Positions 25,129 through 36,644 of a stretch of DNA of 64,000 bases are shown piece after piece; within the stretch, counting starts at the first letter, position 1; every line of letters starts with the position of its first letter. The DNA comes from Auanema rhodensis (Eukaryota > Nematoda > Chromadorea > Rhabditida > Rhabditidae): NCBI GenBank assembly GCA_964057225.1, contig OZ059894.1, positions 4,464,001 to 4,528,000 on the forward strand, given 5' to 3'. The notes below the pieces were generated by a model. It was not told where the DNA came from. It did no database searches and was given only the letters and a program-made list of their open reading frames with translations. A program made the translations under genes and the position numbers.

Positions 25129-26181
25129 CATCATTTTTCAAACGATCATAACTAATTTTTGTATTAAGCGTTCTTCAATGTAGTATAGTGCATTCGATGC
25201 GGATTTTTAAGCTGCGTCGATCTGTGTTATCAGATTTGCGCTAGCTTAAAAATGCACCGAGATATCAACTGATATAAGTTCACACTTATATCCTCGATTT
25301 TCACCCTGAAGGAATAATTTTTTCGTTGAATAACATTGTCCATCGTCTTTGCCTTGAAAAATGGAATCTAAAAACATCTACTTTTTGCTAAATTATTTTG
25401 AAATTTTTCGAAAAAATTTTTGTCAAAATGTTTTTGGAAGCAATGTTGAGTGTACATGGAAACTCAACATACACTAATGCATCATTTTTCAAACGATCAT
25501 AACTTATTTTTGTATCAAGCGTTTCTCAATGTAGTTTAGTGCATTCGATGCGGATTTTTAAGCTGCGTCGATCTGTGTTATCAGATTTGCGCTAGCTTAA
25601 AAATGCACCGAGATATCAACTGATATAAGTTCACACTTATATCCTCGATTTTCACCCTGAAGGAATGATTTTTTCGTTGAATAACATTGTCCATCGTCTT
25701 TGCCATGAAAAAAGGAATCTAAAAACATCTACTTTTTGCTAAATTATTTTGAAATTTTTCGAAAAAATTTTTGTCAAAATGTTTTTGGAAGCAATGTTGA
25801 GTGTACATGGAAACTCAACATACACTAATGCATCATTTTTCAAACGATCATAACTAATTTTTGTATTAAGCGTTTCTCAATGTAGTATAGTGCATTCGAT
25901 GCAGATTTTTAAGCTGCGTCGATCTGTGTTATCAGATTTGCGCTAGCTTAAAAATGCACCGAGATATCAACTGATATAAGTTCACACTTATATCCTCGAT
26001 TTTCACCCTGAAGGAATAATTTTTTCGTTGAATAACATTGTCCATCGTCTTTGCCTTGAAAAATGGAATCTAAAAACATCTACTTTTTGCTAAATTATTT
26101 TGAAATTTTTCGAAAAAATTTTTGTCAAAATGTTTTTGGAAGCAATGTTGAGTGTACATGGAAACTCAACATACACTAATG

Positions 26182-26515
26182 CATCATTTTTCAAACGATC
26201 ATAACTAATTTTTGTATCAAGCGTTTCTCAATGTAGTTTAGTGCATTCGATGCGGATTTTTAAGCTGCGTCGATCTGTGTTATCAGATTTGCGCTAGCTT
26301 AAAAATGCACCGAGATATCAACTGATATAAGTTCACACTTCCTGAAGGAATGATTTTTTCGTTGAATAAAATTGTCCATCGTCTTTGCCATGAAAAAAGG
26401 AATCTAAAAACATCTACTTTTCGCTAAATTATTTTGAAATTTTTCGAAAAAATTTTTGTCAAAATGTTTTTGGAAGCATTGTTGAGTGTACATGGAAACT
26501 CAACATACACTAATG
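26182..26515 (+). repeat. 334-bp deletion monomer (copy 76)
   Basis: This is the AATAAAATTG variant and the exact partner of copy 61 at an offset of 5235 bp. Confidence 0.94.
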
Positions 26516-27568
26516 CATCATTTTTCAAACGATCATAACTAATTTTTGTATTAAGCGTTCTTCAATGTAGTATAGTGCATTCGATGCGGATTTTTAAGCT
26601 GCGTCGATCTGTGTTATCAGATTTGCGCTAGCTTAAAAATGCACCGAGATATCAACTGATATAAGTTCACACTTATATCCTCGATTTTCACCCTGAAGGA
26701 ATAATTTTTTCGTTGAATAACATTGTCCATCGTCTTTGCCTTGAAAAATGGAATCTAAAAACATCTACTTTTTGCTAAATTATTTTGAAATTTTTCGAAA
26801 AAATTTTTGTCAAAATGTTTTTGGAAGCAATGTTGAGTGTACATGGAAACTCAACATACACTAATGCATCATTTTTCAAACGATCATAACTTATTTTTGT
26901 ATCAAGCGTTTCTCAATGTAGTTTAGTGCATTCGATGCGGATTTTTAAGCTGCGTCGATCTGTGTTATCAGATTTGCGCTAGCTTAAAAATGCACCGAGA
27001 TATCAACTGATATAAGTTCACACTTATATCCTCGATTTTCACCCTGAAGGAATGATTTTTTCGTTGAATAACATTGTCCATCGTCTTTGCCATGAAAAAA
27101 GGAATCTAAAAACATCTACTTTTTGCTAAATTATTTTGAAATTTTTCGAAAAAATTTTTGTCAAAATGTTTTTGGAAGCAATGTTGAGTGTACATGGAAA
27201 CTCAACATACACTAATGCATCATTTTTCAAACGATCATAACTAATTTTTGTATTAAGCGTTTCTCAATGTAGTATAGTGCATTCGATGCAGATTTTTAAG
27301 CTGCGTCGATCTGTGTTATCAGATTTGCGCTAGCTTAAAAATGCACCGAGATATCAACTGATATAAGTTCACACTTATATCCTCGATTTTCACCCTGAAG
27401 GAATAATTTTTTCGTTGAATAACATTGTCCATCGTCTTTGCCTTGAAAAATGGAATCTAAAAACATCTACTTTTTGCTAAATTATTCTGAAATTTTTCGA
27501 AAAAATTTTTGTCAAAATGTTTTTGGAAGCAATGTTGAGTGTACATGGAAACTCAACTTACACTAATG

Positions 27569-27902
27569 CATCATTTTTCAAACGATCATAACTAATTTTT
27601 GTATCAAGCGTTTCTCAATGTAGTTTAGTGCATTCGATGCGGATTTTTAAGCTGCGTCGATCTGTGTTATCAGATTTGCGCTAGCTTAAAAATGCACCGA
27701 GATATCAACTGATATAAGTTCACACTTCCTGAAGGAATGATTTTTTCGTTGAATAACATTGTCCATCGTCTTTGCCATGAAAAAAGGAATCTAAAAACAT
27801 CTACTTTTTGCTAAATTATTTTGAAATTTTTCGAAAAAATTTTTGTCAAAATGTTTTTGGAAGCAATGTTGAGTGTACATGGAAACTCAACATACACTAA
27901 TG
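27569..27902 (+). repeat. Hybrid 334-bp monomer (copy 80)
   Basis: The left part has the 17-bp deletion of short monomers. The right part carries AACATTG, CCATGAAAAAAGG, TTTTTGC and GCAATG, as in the full-length M monomer 78, instead of the TTTTCGC and GCATTG found in the other twelve short copies. The switch lies between about m176 and m258. The next monomer (81) repeats monomer 79. This fits an unequal exchange between a short monomer and monomer 78 that duplicated about 685 bp. Confidence 0.9.
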
Positions 27903-29290
27903 CATCATTTTTCAAACGATCATAACTAATTTTTGTATTAAGCGTTTCTCAATGTAGTATAGTGCATTCGATGCAGATTTTTAAGCTGCGTCGATCTGTG
28001 TTATCAGATTTGCGCTAGCTTAAAAATGCACCGAGATATCAACTGATATAAGTTCACACTTATATCCTCGATTTTCACCCTGAAGGAATAATTTTTTCGT
28101 TGAATAACATTGTCCATCGTCTTTGCCTTGAAAAATGGAATCTAAAAACATCTACTTTTTGCTAAATTATTCTGAAATTTTTCGAAAAAATTTTTGTCAA
28201 AATGTTTTTGGAAGCAATGTTGAGTGTACATGGAAACTCAACTTACACTAATGCATCATTTTTCAAACGATCATAACTAATTTTTGTATCAAGCGTTTCT
28301 CAATGTAGTTTAGTGCATTCGATGCGGATTTTTAAGCTGCGTCGATCTGTGTTATCAGATTTGCGCTAGCTTAAAAATGCACCGAGATATCAACTGATAT
28401 AAGTTCACACTTCCTGAAGGAATGATTTTTTCGTTGAATAAAATTGTCCATCGTCTTTGCCATGAAAAAAGGAATCTAAAAACATCTACTTTTCGCTAAA
28501 TTATTTTGAAATTTTTCGAAAAAATTTTTGTCAAAATGTTTTTGGAAGCATTGTTGAGTGTACATGGAAACTCAACATACACTAATGCATCATTTTTCAA
28601 ACGATCATAACTAATTTTTGTATTAAGCGTTTCTCAATGTAGTATAGTGCATTCGATGCGGATTTTTAAGCTGCGTCGATCTGTGTTATCAGATTTGCGC
28701 TAGCTTAAAAATGCACCGAGATATCAACTGATATAAGTTCACACTTATATCCTCGATTTTCACCCTGAAGGAATAATTTTTTTTGTTGAATAACATTGTC
28801 CATCGTCTTTGCCTTGAAAAATGGAATCTAAAAACATCTACTTTTTGCTAAATTATTTTGAAATTTTTCGAAAAAATTTTTGTCAAAATGTTTTTGGAAG
28901 CAATGTTGAGTGTACATGGAAACTCAACATACACTAATGCATCATTTTTCAAACGATCATAACTAATTTTTGTATCAAGCGTTTCTCAATGTAGTTTAGT
29001 GCATTCGATGCGGATTTTTAAGCTGCGTCGATCTGTGTTATCAGATGTGCGCTAGCTTAAAAATGCACCGAGATATCAACTGATATAAGTTCACACTTAT
29101 ATCCTCGATTTTCACCCTGAAGGAATAATTTTTTCGTTGAATAACATTGTCCATCGTCTTTGCCTTGAAAAAAGGAATCTAAAAACATCTACTTTTCGCT
29201 AAATTATTTTGAAATTTTTCGAAAAAATTTTTGTCAAAATGTTTTTGGAAGCAATGTTGAGTGTACATGGAAACTCAACATACACTAATG
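27903..29290 (+). repeat. Four-monomer block re-used 2792 bp downstream (81-84)
   Basis: Monomers 81-84 (CAGA with ATTCTG; short AAAATTG; 352 bp; GATGTGCG) match 89-92 at 30695-32081 with a constant offset of 2792 bp at all four starts. The last monomer here is also a transition form. Its front half is A type (GGAATAA), while its back half has CCTTGAAAAAAGG and TTTTCGC, the form that dominates subfamily B. Confidence 0.9.
28254..28587 (+). repeat. 334-bp deletion monomer (copy 82)
   Basis: This is the AATAAAATTG variant following the second ATTCTG, CAACTTAC monomer (81). It has the normal short-type 3' end (TTTTCGC, GCATTG). It is the copy that would have stood after monomer 79 before the 685-bp duplication. 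Confidence 0.92.
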
Positions 29291-30343
29291 CATCATTTTT
29301 CAAACGATCATAACTAATTTTTGTATTAAGCGTTCTTCCATGTAGTATAGTGCATTCGATGCGGATTTTTAAGCTGCGTCGATCTGTGTTATCAGATTTG
29401 CGCTAGCTTAAAAATGTACCGAGATATCAACTGATATAAGTTCACACTTATATCCTCGATTTTCACCCTGAAGAATTAATTTTTTCGTTGAATAACATTG
29501 TCCATCGTCTTTGCCTTGAAAAAAGGAATCTAAAAACATCTACTTTTCGCTAAATTATTTTGAAATTTTTCGAAAAAATTTTTGTCAAAATGTTTTTGGA
29601 AGCAATGTTGAGTGTACATGGAAACTCAACATACACTAATGCATCATTTTTCAAACGATCATAACTAATTTTTGTATTAAGCGTTTCTCAATGTAGTTTA
29701 GTGCATTCGATGCGGATTTTTTAGCTGCGTCGATCTGTGTTATCAGATTTGCGCTAGCTTAAAAATGTACCGAGATATCAACTGATATAAGTTCACACTT
29801 ATATCCTCGATTTTCACCCTGAAGAATTAATTTTTTCGTTGAATAACATTGTCCATCGTCTTTGCCTTGAAAAAAGGAATCTAAAAACATCTACTTTTCG
29901 CTAAATTATTTTGAAATTTTTCGAAAAAATTTTTGTCAAAATGTTTTTGGAAGCAATGTTGAGTGTACATGGAAACTCAACATACACTAATGCATCATTT
30001 TTCAAACGATCATAACTAATTTTTGTATTAAGCGTTTCTCAATGTAGTATAGTGCATTCGATGCGGATTTTTAAGCTGCGTCGATCTGTGTTATCAGATT
30101 TGCGCTAGCTTAAAAATGCACCGAGATATCAACTGATATAAGTTCACACTTATATCCTCGATTTTCACCCTGAAGAATTAATTTTTTTGTTGAATAACAT
30201 CGTCTATCGTCTTTGCCTTGAAAAAAGGAATCTAAAAACATCTACTTTTTGCTAAATTATTTTGAAATTTTTCGAAAAAATTTTTGTCAAAATGTTTTTG
30301 GAAGCAATGTTGAGTGTACATGGAAACTCAACATACACTAATG
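29291..30343 (+). repeat. First B-type trimer block (85-87), repeated at 36645
   Basis: The markers run in order: GCGTTCTTCCATG with ATGTACC; GGATTTTTTAGCTG with ATGTACC; then CATCGTCTATCG with TTTTTTTGTTG. The same three occur at 36645-37697, 7354 bp later. The rare CATCGTCTATCG starts at 30198 and 37552. This block is the abrupt start of subfamily B sequence. Confidence 0.91.
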
Positions 30344-30694
30344 CATCATTTTTCAAACGATCATAACTAATTTTTGTATTGAGCGTTTCTCAATGTAGTA
30401 TAGTGCATTCGATCCGGATTTTTAAGCTGCGTCGATCTGTGTTATCAGATTTGCGCTAGCTTAAAAATGCACCGAGATATCAACTGATATAAGTTCACAC
30501 TTATATCCTCGATTTTCACCCTGAAGAATTAATTTTTTCGTTGAATAACATTGTCCATCGTCTTTGCCTTGAAAAAAGGGATTTAAAAACATCTACTTTT
30601 TGCTAAATTATTTTGAAATTTTTCGAAAAAATTTTTGTCAAAATGTTTTTGGAAGCAATGTTGAGTGTACATGGAAACTCAACATACACTAATG
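30344..30694 (+). repeat. Monomer 88, GATCCGG subtype
   Basis: This copy has TATTGAGCG, GATCCGG in place of GATGCGG, and AGGGATTTAAAAAC, which is private. Related copies with TATTGAG and GATCCGG are monomers 94 (32433), 96 (33135) and 104 (35943). The substitution creates TCCGGA, a site absent from most monomers. Confidence 0.88.
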
Positions 30695-31045
30695 CATCAT
30701 TTTTCAAACGATCATAACTAATTTTTGTATTAAGCGTTTCTCAATGTAGTATAGTGCATTCGATGCAGATTTTTAAGCTGCGTCGATCTGTGTTATCAGA
30801 TTTGCGCTAGCTTAAAAATGCACCGAGATATCAACTGATATAAGTTCACACTTATATCCTCGATTTTCACCCTGAAGGAATAATTTTTTCGTTGAATAAC
30901 ATTGTCCATCGTCTTTGCCTTGAAAAATGGAATCTAAAAACATCTACTTTTTGCTAAATTATTCTGAAATTTTTCGAAAAAATTTTTGTCAAAATGTTTT
31001 TGGAAGCAATGTTGAGTGTACATGGAAACTCAACATACACTAATG

Positions 31046-31379
31046 CATCATTTTTCAAACGATCATAACTAATTTTTGTATCAAGCGTTTCTCAATGTAG
31101 TTTAGTGCATTCGATGCGGATTTTTAAGCTGCGTCGATCTGTGTTATCAGATTTGCGCTAGCTTAAAAATGCACCGAGATATCAACTGATATAAGTTCAC
31201 ACTTCCTGAAGGAATGATTTTTTCGTTGAATAAAATTGTCCATCGTCTTTGCCATGAAAAAAGGAATCTAAAAACATCTACTTTTCGCTAAATTATTTTG
31301 AAATTTTTCGAAAAAATTTTTGTCAAAATGTTTTTGGAAGCATTGTTGAGTGTACATGGAAACTCAACATACACTAATG
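31046..31379 (+). repeat. 334-bp deletion monomer (copy 90), the last in the window
   Basis: This is the AATAAAATTG variant and the partner of copy 82 at an offset of 2792 bp. It is the only deletion monomer to the right of 29290. The following 32.6 kb contain none. Confidence 0.94.
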
Positions 31380-31731
31380 CATCATTTTTCAAACGATCAT
31401 AACTAATTTTTGTATTAAGCGTTTCTCAATGTAGTATAGTGCATTCGATGCGGATTTTTAAGCTGCGTCGATCTGTGTTATCAGATTTGCGCTAGCTTAA
31501 AAATGCACCGAGATATCAACTGATATAAGTTCACACTTATATCCTCGATTTTCACCCTGAAGGAATAATTTTTTTTGTTGAATAACATTGTCCATCGTCT
31601 TTGCCTTGAAAAATGGAATCTAAAAACATCTACTTTTTGCTAAATTATTTTGAAATTTTTCGAAAAAATTTTTGTCAAAATGTTTTTGGAAGCAATGTTG
31701 AGTGTACATGGAAACTCAACATACACTAATG

Positions 31732-32081
31732 CATCATTTTTCAAACGATCATAACTAATTTTTGTATCAAGCGTTTCTCAATGTAGTTTAGTGCATTCGA
31801 TGCGGATTTTTAAGCTGCGTCGATCTGTGTTATCAGATGTGCGCTAGCTTAAAAATGCACCGAGATATCAACTGATATAAGTTCACACTTATATCCTCGA
31901 TTTTCACCCTGAAGGAATAATTTTTTCGTTGAATAACATTGTCCATCGTCTTTGCCTTGAAAAAGGAATCTAAGAACGTTTACTTTTTGCTAAATTATTT
32001 TGAAATTTTTCGAAAAAATTTTTGTCAAAATGTTTTTGGAAGCAATGTTGAGTGTACATGGAAACTCAACATACACTAATG
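31732..32081 (+). repeat. 350-bp monomer 92, A/B junction copy
   Basis: The front carries GATGTGCG and GGAATAA as in monomer 84. The back has CCTTGAAAAAGG, one A fewer than usual, and TAAGAACGTTTAC, a set of changes seen nowhere else. Several private changes packed into about 25 bases suggest either an old divergent donor or a consensus error there. Confidence 0.82.
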
Positions 32082-33485
32082 CATCATTTTTCAAACGATC
32101 ATAACTAATTTTTGTATCAAGCGTTTCTCAATGTAATATAGTGCATTCGATGCGGATTTTTAAGCTGCGTCGATCTGTGTTATCAGATTTGCGCTAGCTT
32201 AAAAATGCACCGAGATATCAACTGATATAAGTTCACACTTATATCCTCGATTTTCACCCTGAAGAATTAATTTTTTCGTTGAATAACATTGTCCATCGTC
32301 TTTGCCTTGAAAAATGAAATCTAAAAACATCTACTTTTTGCTAAATTATTTTGAAATTTTTCGAAAAAATTTTTGTCAAAATGTTTTTGGATGCAATGTT
32401 GAGTGTACATGGAAACTCAACATACACTAATGCATCATTTTTCAAACGATCATAACTAATTTTTGTATTGAGCGTTTCTCAATGTAGTATAGTGCATTCG
32501 ATCCGGATTTTTAAGCTGCGTCGATCTGTGTTATCAGATTTGCGCTAGCTTAAAAATGCACCGAGATATCAACTGATATAAGTTCACACTTATATCCTCG
32601 ATTTTCACCCTGAAGAATTAATTTTTTCGTTGAATAACATTGTCCATCGTCTTTGCCTTGAAAAAAGGAATTTAAAAACATCTACTTTTTGCTAAATTAT
32701 TTTGAAATTTTTCGAAAAAATTTTTGTCAAAATGTTTTTGGAAGCAATGTTGAGTGTACATGGAAACTCAACATACACTAATGCATCATTTTTCAAACGA
32801 TCATAACTAATTTTTGTATCAAGCGTTTCTCAATGTAGTTTAGTGCATTCGATGCGGATTTTTAAGCTGCGTCGATCTGTGTTATCAGATGTGCGCTAGC
32901 TTAAAAATGCACCGAGATATCAACTGATATAAGTTCACACTTATATCCTCGATTTTCACCCTGAAGGAATAATTTTTTCGTTGAATAACATTGTCCATCG
33001 TCTTTGCCTTGAAAAATGAAATCTAAAAACATCTACTTTTTGCTAAATTATTTTGAAATTTTTCGAAAAAATTTTTGTCAAAATGTTTTTGGAAGCAATG
33101 TTGAGTGTACATGGAAACTCAACATACACTAATGCATCATTTTTCAAACGATCATAACTAATTTTTGTATTGAGCGTTTCTCAATGTAGTATAGTGCATT
33201 CGATCCGGATTTTTAAGCTGCGTCGATCTGTGTTATCAGATTTGCGCTAGCTTAAAAATGCACCGAGATATCAACTGATATAAGTTCACACTTATATCCT
33301 CGATTTTCACCCTGAAGAATTAATTTTTTCGTTGAATAACATTGTCCATCGTCTTTGCCTTGAAAAAAGGAATCTAAAAACGTCTACTTTTTGCTAAATT
33401 ATTTTGAAATTTTTCGAAAAAATTTTTGTCAAAATGTTTTTGGAAGCAATGTTGAGTGTACATGAAAACTCAACATACACTAATG
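32082..33485 (+). repeat. Monomers 93-96, alternating A and B marks
   Basis: Monomer 93 has CAATGTAATATAG, AAGAATTAA and GGATGCAATG. Monomer 94 is a TATTGAG, GATCCGG B copy. Monomer 95 (32784-33134) is an A copy with GATGTGCG, GGAATAA and ATGAAATC, like monomers 55 and 70. Monomer 96 is again TATTGAG, GATCCGG with AACGTCTAC and CATGAAAACTC. A single A copy between two near-identical B copies suggests insertion of one monomer by exchange. Confidence 0.86.
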
Positions 33486-34538
33486 CATCATTTTTCAAAC
33501 GATCATAACTAATTTTTGTATCAAGCGTTTCTCAATGTAGTATAGTGCATTCGATGCGGATTTTTGAGCTGCTTCGATCTGTGGTATCAGATTTGCGCTA
33601 GCTTAAAAATGCACCGAGATATCAACTGATATAAGTTCACACTTATATCCTCGATTTTCACCCTGAAGAATTAATTTTTTCGTTGAATAACATTGTCCAT
33701 CGTCTTTGCCTTGAGAAATGGAATCTAAAAACATCTACTTTTTGCTAAATTATTTTGAAATTTTTCGAAAAAATTTTTGTCAAAATGTTTTTGGAAGCAA
33801 TGTTGAGTGTACATGGAAACTCAACATACACTAATGCATCATTTTTCAAACGATCATAACTAATTTTTGTATCAAGCGTTTCTCAATGTAGTATAGTGCA
33901 TTCGATGCGGATTTTTAAGCTGCGTCGATCTGTGTTATCAGATTTGCGCTAGCTTAAAAATGCACCGAGATATCAACTGATATAAGTTCACACTTATATC
34001 CTCGATTTTCACCCTGAAGAATTAATTTTTTCGTTGAATAACATTGTCCATCGTCTTTGCCTTGAAAAAAGGAATCTAAAAACGTCTACTTTTTGCTAAA
34101 TTATTTTGAAATTTTTCGAAAAAATTTTTGTCAAAATGTTTTTGGAAGCAATGTTGAGTGTACATGAAAACTCAACATACACTAATGCATCATTTTTCAA
34201 ACGATCATAACTAATTTTTGTATCAAGCGTTTCTCAATGTAGTATAGTGCATTCGATGCGGATTTTTGAGCTGCTTCGATCTGTGGTATCAGATTTGCGC
34301 TAGCTTAAAAATGCACCGAGATATCAACTGATATAAGTTCACACTTATATCCTCGATTTTCACCCTGAAGAATTAATTTTTTCGTTGAATAACATTGTCC
34401 ATCGTCTTTGCCTTGAGAAATGGAATCTAAAAACATCTACTTTTTGCTAAATTATTTTGAAATTTTTCGAAAAAATTTTTGTCAAAATGTTTTTGGAAGC
34501 AATGTTGAGTGTACATGGAAACTCAACATACACTAATG
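33486..34538 (+). repeat. 702-bp dimer repeat (monomers 97-99)
   Basis: Monomers 97 and 99 share GATTTTTGAGCTGCTTCG, GTGGTATCAG and CCTTGAGAAATGG, which occur nowhere else. The GTGGTATC marks start at 33581 and 34283, exactly 702 bp apart. The monomers before each (96 and 98) share AACGTCTAC and CATGAAAACTC in their back halves but differ in front. The duplicated 702-bp segment therefore starts inside monomer 96 rather than at an arbitrary monomer start. Confidence 0.92.
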
Positions 34539-36644
34539 CATCATTTTTCAAACGATCATAACTAATTTTTGTATCAAGCGTTTCTCAATGTAGTATAGTG
34601 CATTCGATGCGGATTTTTAAGCTGCGTCGATCTGTGTTATCAGATTTGCGCTAGCTTAAAAATGCACCGAGATATCAACTGATATAAGTTCACACTTATA
34701 TCCTCGATTTTCACCCTGAAGAATTAATTTTTTCGTTGAATAACATTGTCCATCGTCTTTGCCTTGAAAAAAGGAATCTAAAAACATCTACTTTTTGCTA
34801 AATTATTTTGAAATTTTTCGAAAAAATTTTTGTCAAAATGTTTTTGGAAGCAATGTTGAGTGTACATGGAAACTCAACATACACTAATGCATCATTTTTC
34901 AAACGATCATAACTAATTTTTGTATTGAGCGTTTCTCAATGTAGTATAGTGCATTCGATGCGGATTTTTAAGCTGCGTCGATCTGTGTTATCAGATTTGC
35001 GCTAGCTTAAAAATGCACCGAGATATCAACTGATATAAGTTCACACTTATATCCTCGATTTTCACCCTGAAGAATTAATTTTTTCGTTGAATAACATTGT
35101 CCATCGTCTTTGCCTTGAAAAATGGAATCTAAAAACATCTACTTTTTGCTAAATTATTTTGAAATTTTTCGAAAAAATTTTTGTCAAAATGTTTTTGGAA
35201 GCATTGTTGAGTGTACATGGAAACTCAACATACACTAATGCATCATTTTTCAAACGATCATAACTAATTTTTGTATTGAGCGTTTCTCAATGTAGTATAG
35301 TGCATTCGATGCGGATTTTTGAGCTGCGTCGATCTGTGTTATCAGATTTGCGCTAGCTTAAAAATGCACCGAGATATCAACTGATACAAGTTCACACTTA
35401 TATCCTCGATTTTCACCCTGAAGAATTAATTTTTTCGTTGAATAACATTGTCCATCGTCTTTGCCTTGAATAAAGGAATCTAAAAACATCTACTTTTTGC
35501 TAAATTATTTTGAAATTTTTCGAAAAAATTTTTGTCAAAATGTTTTTGGAAGCAATGTTGAGTGTACATGGAAACTCAACATACACTAATGCATCATTTT
35601 TCAAACGATCATAACTAATTTTTGTATTAAGCGTTTCTCAATGTAGTATAGTGCATTCGATGCGGATTCTTAAGCTGCGTCGATCTGTGTTATCAGATGT
35701 GCGCTAGCTTAAAAATGCACCGAGATATCAACTGATATAAGTTCACACTTATATCCTCGATTTTCACCCTGAAGGAATAATTTTTTCGTTGAATAACATT
35801 GTCCATCGTCTTTGCCTTGAAAAAAGGAATCTAAAAACATCTACTTTTCGCTAAATTATTTTGAAATTTTTCGAAAAAATTTTTGTCAAAATGTTTTTGG
35901 AAGCATTGTTGAGTGTACATGGAAACTCAACATACACTAATGCATCATTTTTCAAACGATCATAACTAATTTTTGTATTGAGCGTTTCTCAATGTAGTAT
36001 AGTGCATTCGATCCGGATTTTTAAGCTGCGTCGATCTGTGTTATCAGATTTGCGCTAGCTTAAAAATGCACCGAGATATCAACTGATATAAGTTCACACT
36101 TATATCCTCGATTTTCACCCTGAAGAATTAATTTTTTCGTTGAATAACATTGTCCATCGTCTTTGCCTTGAAAAAAGGAATCTAAAAACATCTACTTTTT
36201 GCTAAATTATTTTGAAATTTTCCGAAAAAATTTTTGTCAAAATGTTTTTGGAAGCAATGTTGAGTGTACATGGAAACTCAACATACACTAATGCATCATT
36301 TTTCAAACGATCATAACTAATTTTTGTATTAAGCGTTTCTCAATGTAGTATAGTGCATTCGATGCGGATTCTTAAGCTGCGTCGATCTGTGTTATCAGAT
36401 GTGCGCTAGCTTAAAAATGCACCGAGATATCAACTGATATAAGTTCACACTTATATCCTCGATTTTCACCCTGAAGGAATAATTTTTTCGTTGAATAACA
36501 TTGTCCATCGTCTTTGCCTTGAAAAAAGGAATCTAAAAACATCTACTTTTCGCTAAATTATTTTGAAATTTTTCGAAAAAATTTTTGTCAAAATGTTTTT
36601 GGAAGCAATGTTGAGTGTACATGGAAACTCAACATACACTAATG
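34539..36644 (+). repeat. Monomers 100-105, end of the mixed zone
   Basis: Monomers 100-102 are B copies, the last two with TATTGAG. Monomer 102 has GATACAAG in the left arm of the m143-164 hairpin. Monomers 103 (35592) and 105 (36294) are A-type copies sharing GGATTCTTAAG, GATGTGCG and GGAATAA with a B-like back half (CCTTGAAAAAAGG, TTTTCGC). They are 702 bp apart around GATCCGG monomer 104. Monomer 105 is the last A-type copy in the window. Confidence 0.87.

Larger units (their letters stand above)
24076..27568 (+). repeat. Right copy of the 5235-bp offset duplication
   Basis: Monomers 70-79 are the downstream partner of 18841-22333, with both spans 3493 bp. The pair would be produced by a 15-monomer tandem duplication whose remaining monomers (65-69) have since changed or been replaced. 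Small differences are visible, for example ATTCTG and CAACTTAC in monomers 64 and 79 but not in the related monomers 60 and 75. Which copy is older cannot be told from the window. Confidence 0.9.
1..29290 (+). repeat. Subfamily A domain (monomers 1-84)
   Basis: All 84 monomers here carry AAGGAATAA or AAGGAATGA at m181-189, and none carries the B form. Two main haplotypes mix. The L type has CCTTGAAAAATGG and mostly TTTTTGC and GCAATG. The M type has CCATGAAAAAAGG and often TTTTCGC or GCATTG. An L type with TATTAAG and TAGTATAG (m37 T, m57 A) commonly follows an M type, for example monomers 16/17, 20/21, 24/25, 37/38, 42/43 and 51/52. Twelve of the thirteen 334-bp copies lie here, as do 12 of the thirteen 352-bp copies, which have eight T before GTTG instead of six T and a C. 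Confidence 0.93.
30695..32081 (+). repeat. Island of A-type monomers inside B sequence (89-92)
   Basis: Four consecutive A monomers, including the last 334-bp copy of the window and a 352-bp copy, are flanked on both sides by AAGAATTAA monomers. They copy 27903-29290. The last one (92) diverges in its back half (GAAAAAGGAATC, TAAGAACGTTTAC), so the copied segment probably ends inside that monomer. Confidence 0.89.
29291..36644 (+). repeat. Mixed A/B transition zone (monomers 85-105)
   Basis: Of the 21 monomers, 14 are B type (AAGAATTAA at m181-189) and 7 keep the A form (monomers 89-92, 95, 103 and 105). The zone is 7354 bp long. The monomers right after its left edge (85-87, from 29291) reappear right after its right edge (106-108, from 36645). 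Distinctive variants here are TATTGAGCG with GATCCGG (monomers 88, 94, 96 and 104) and GGATTCTTAAG with GATGTGCG (103 and 105). The zone looks like a place where the two subfamilies were shuffled by repeated exchange. Confidence 0.88.
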
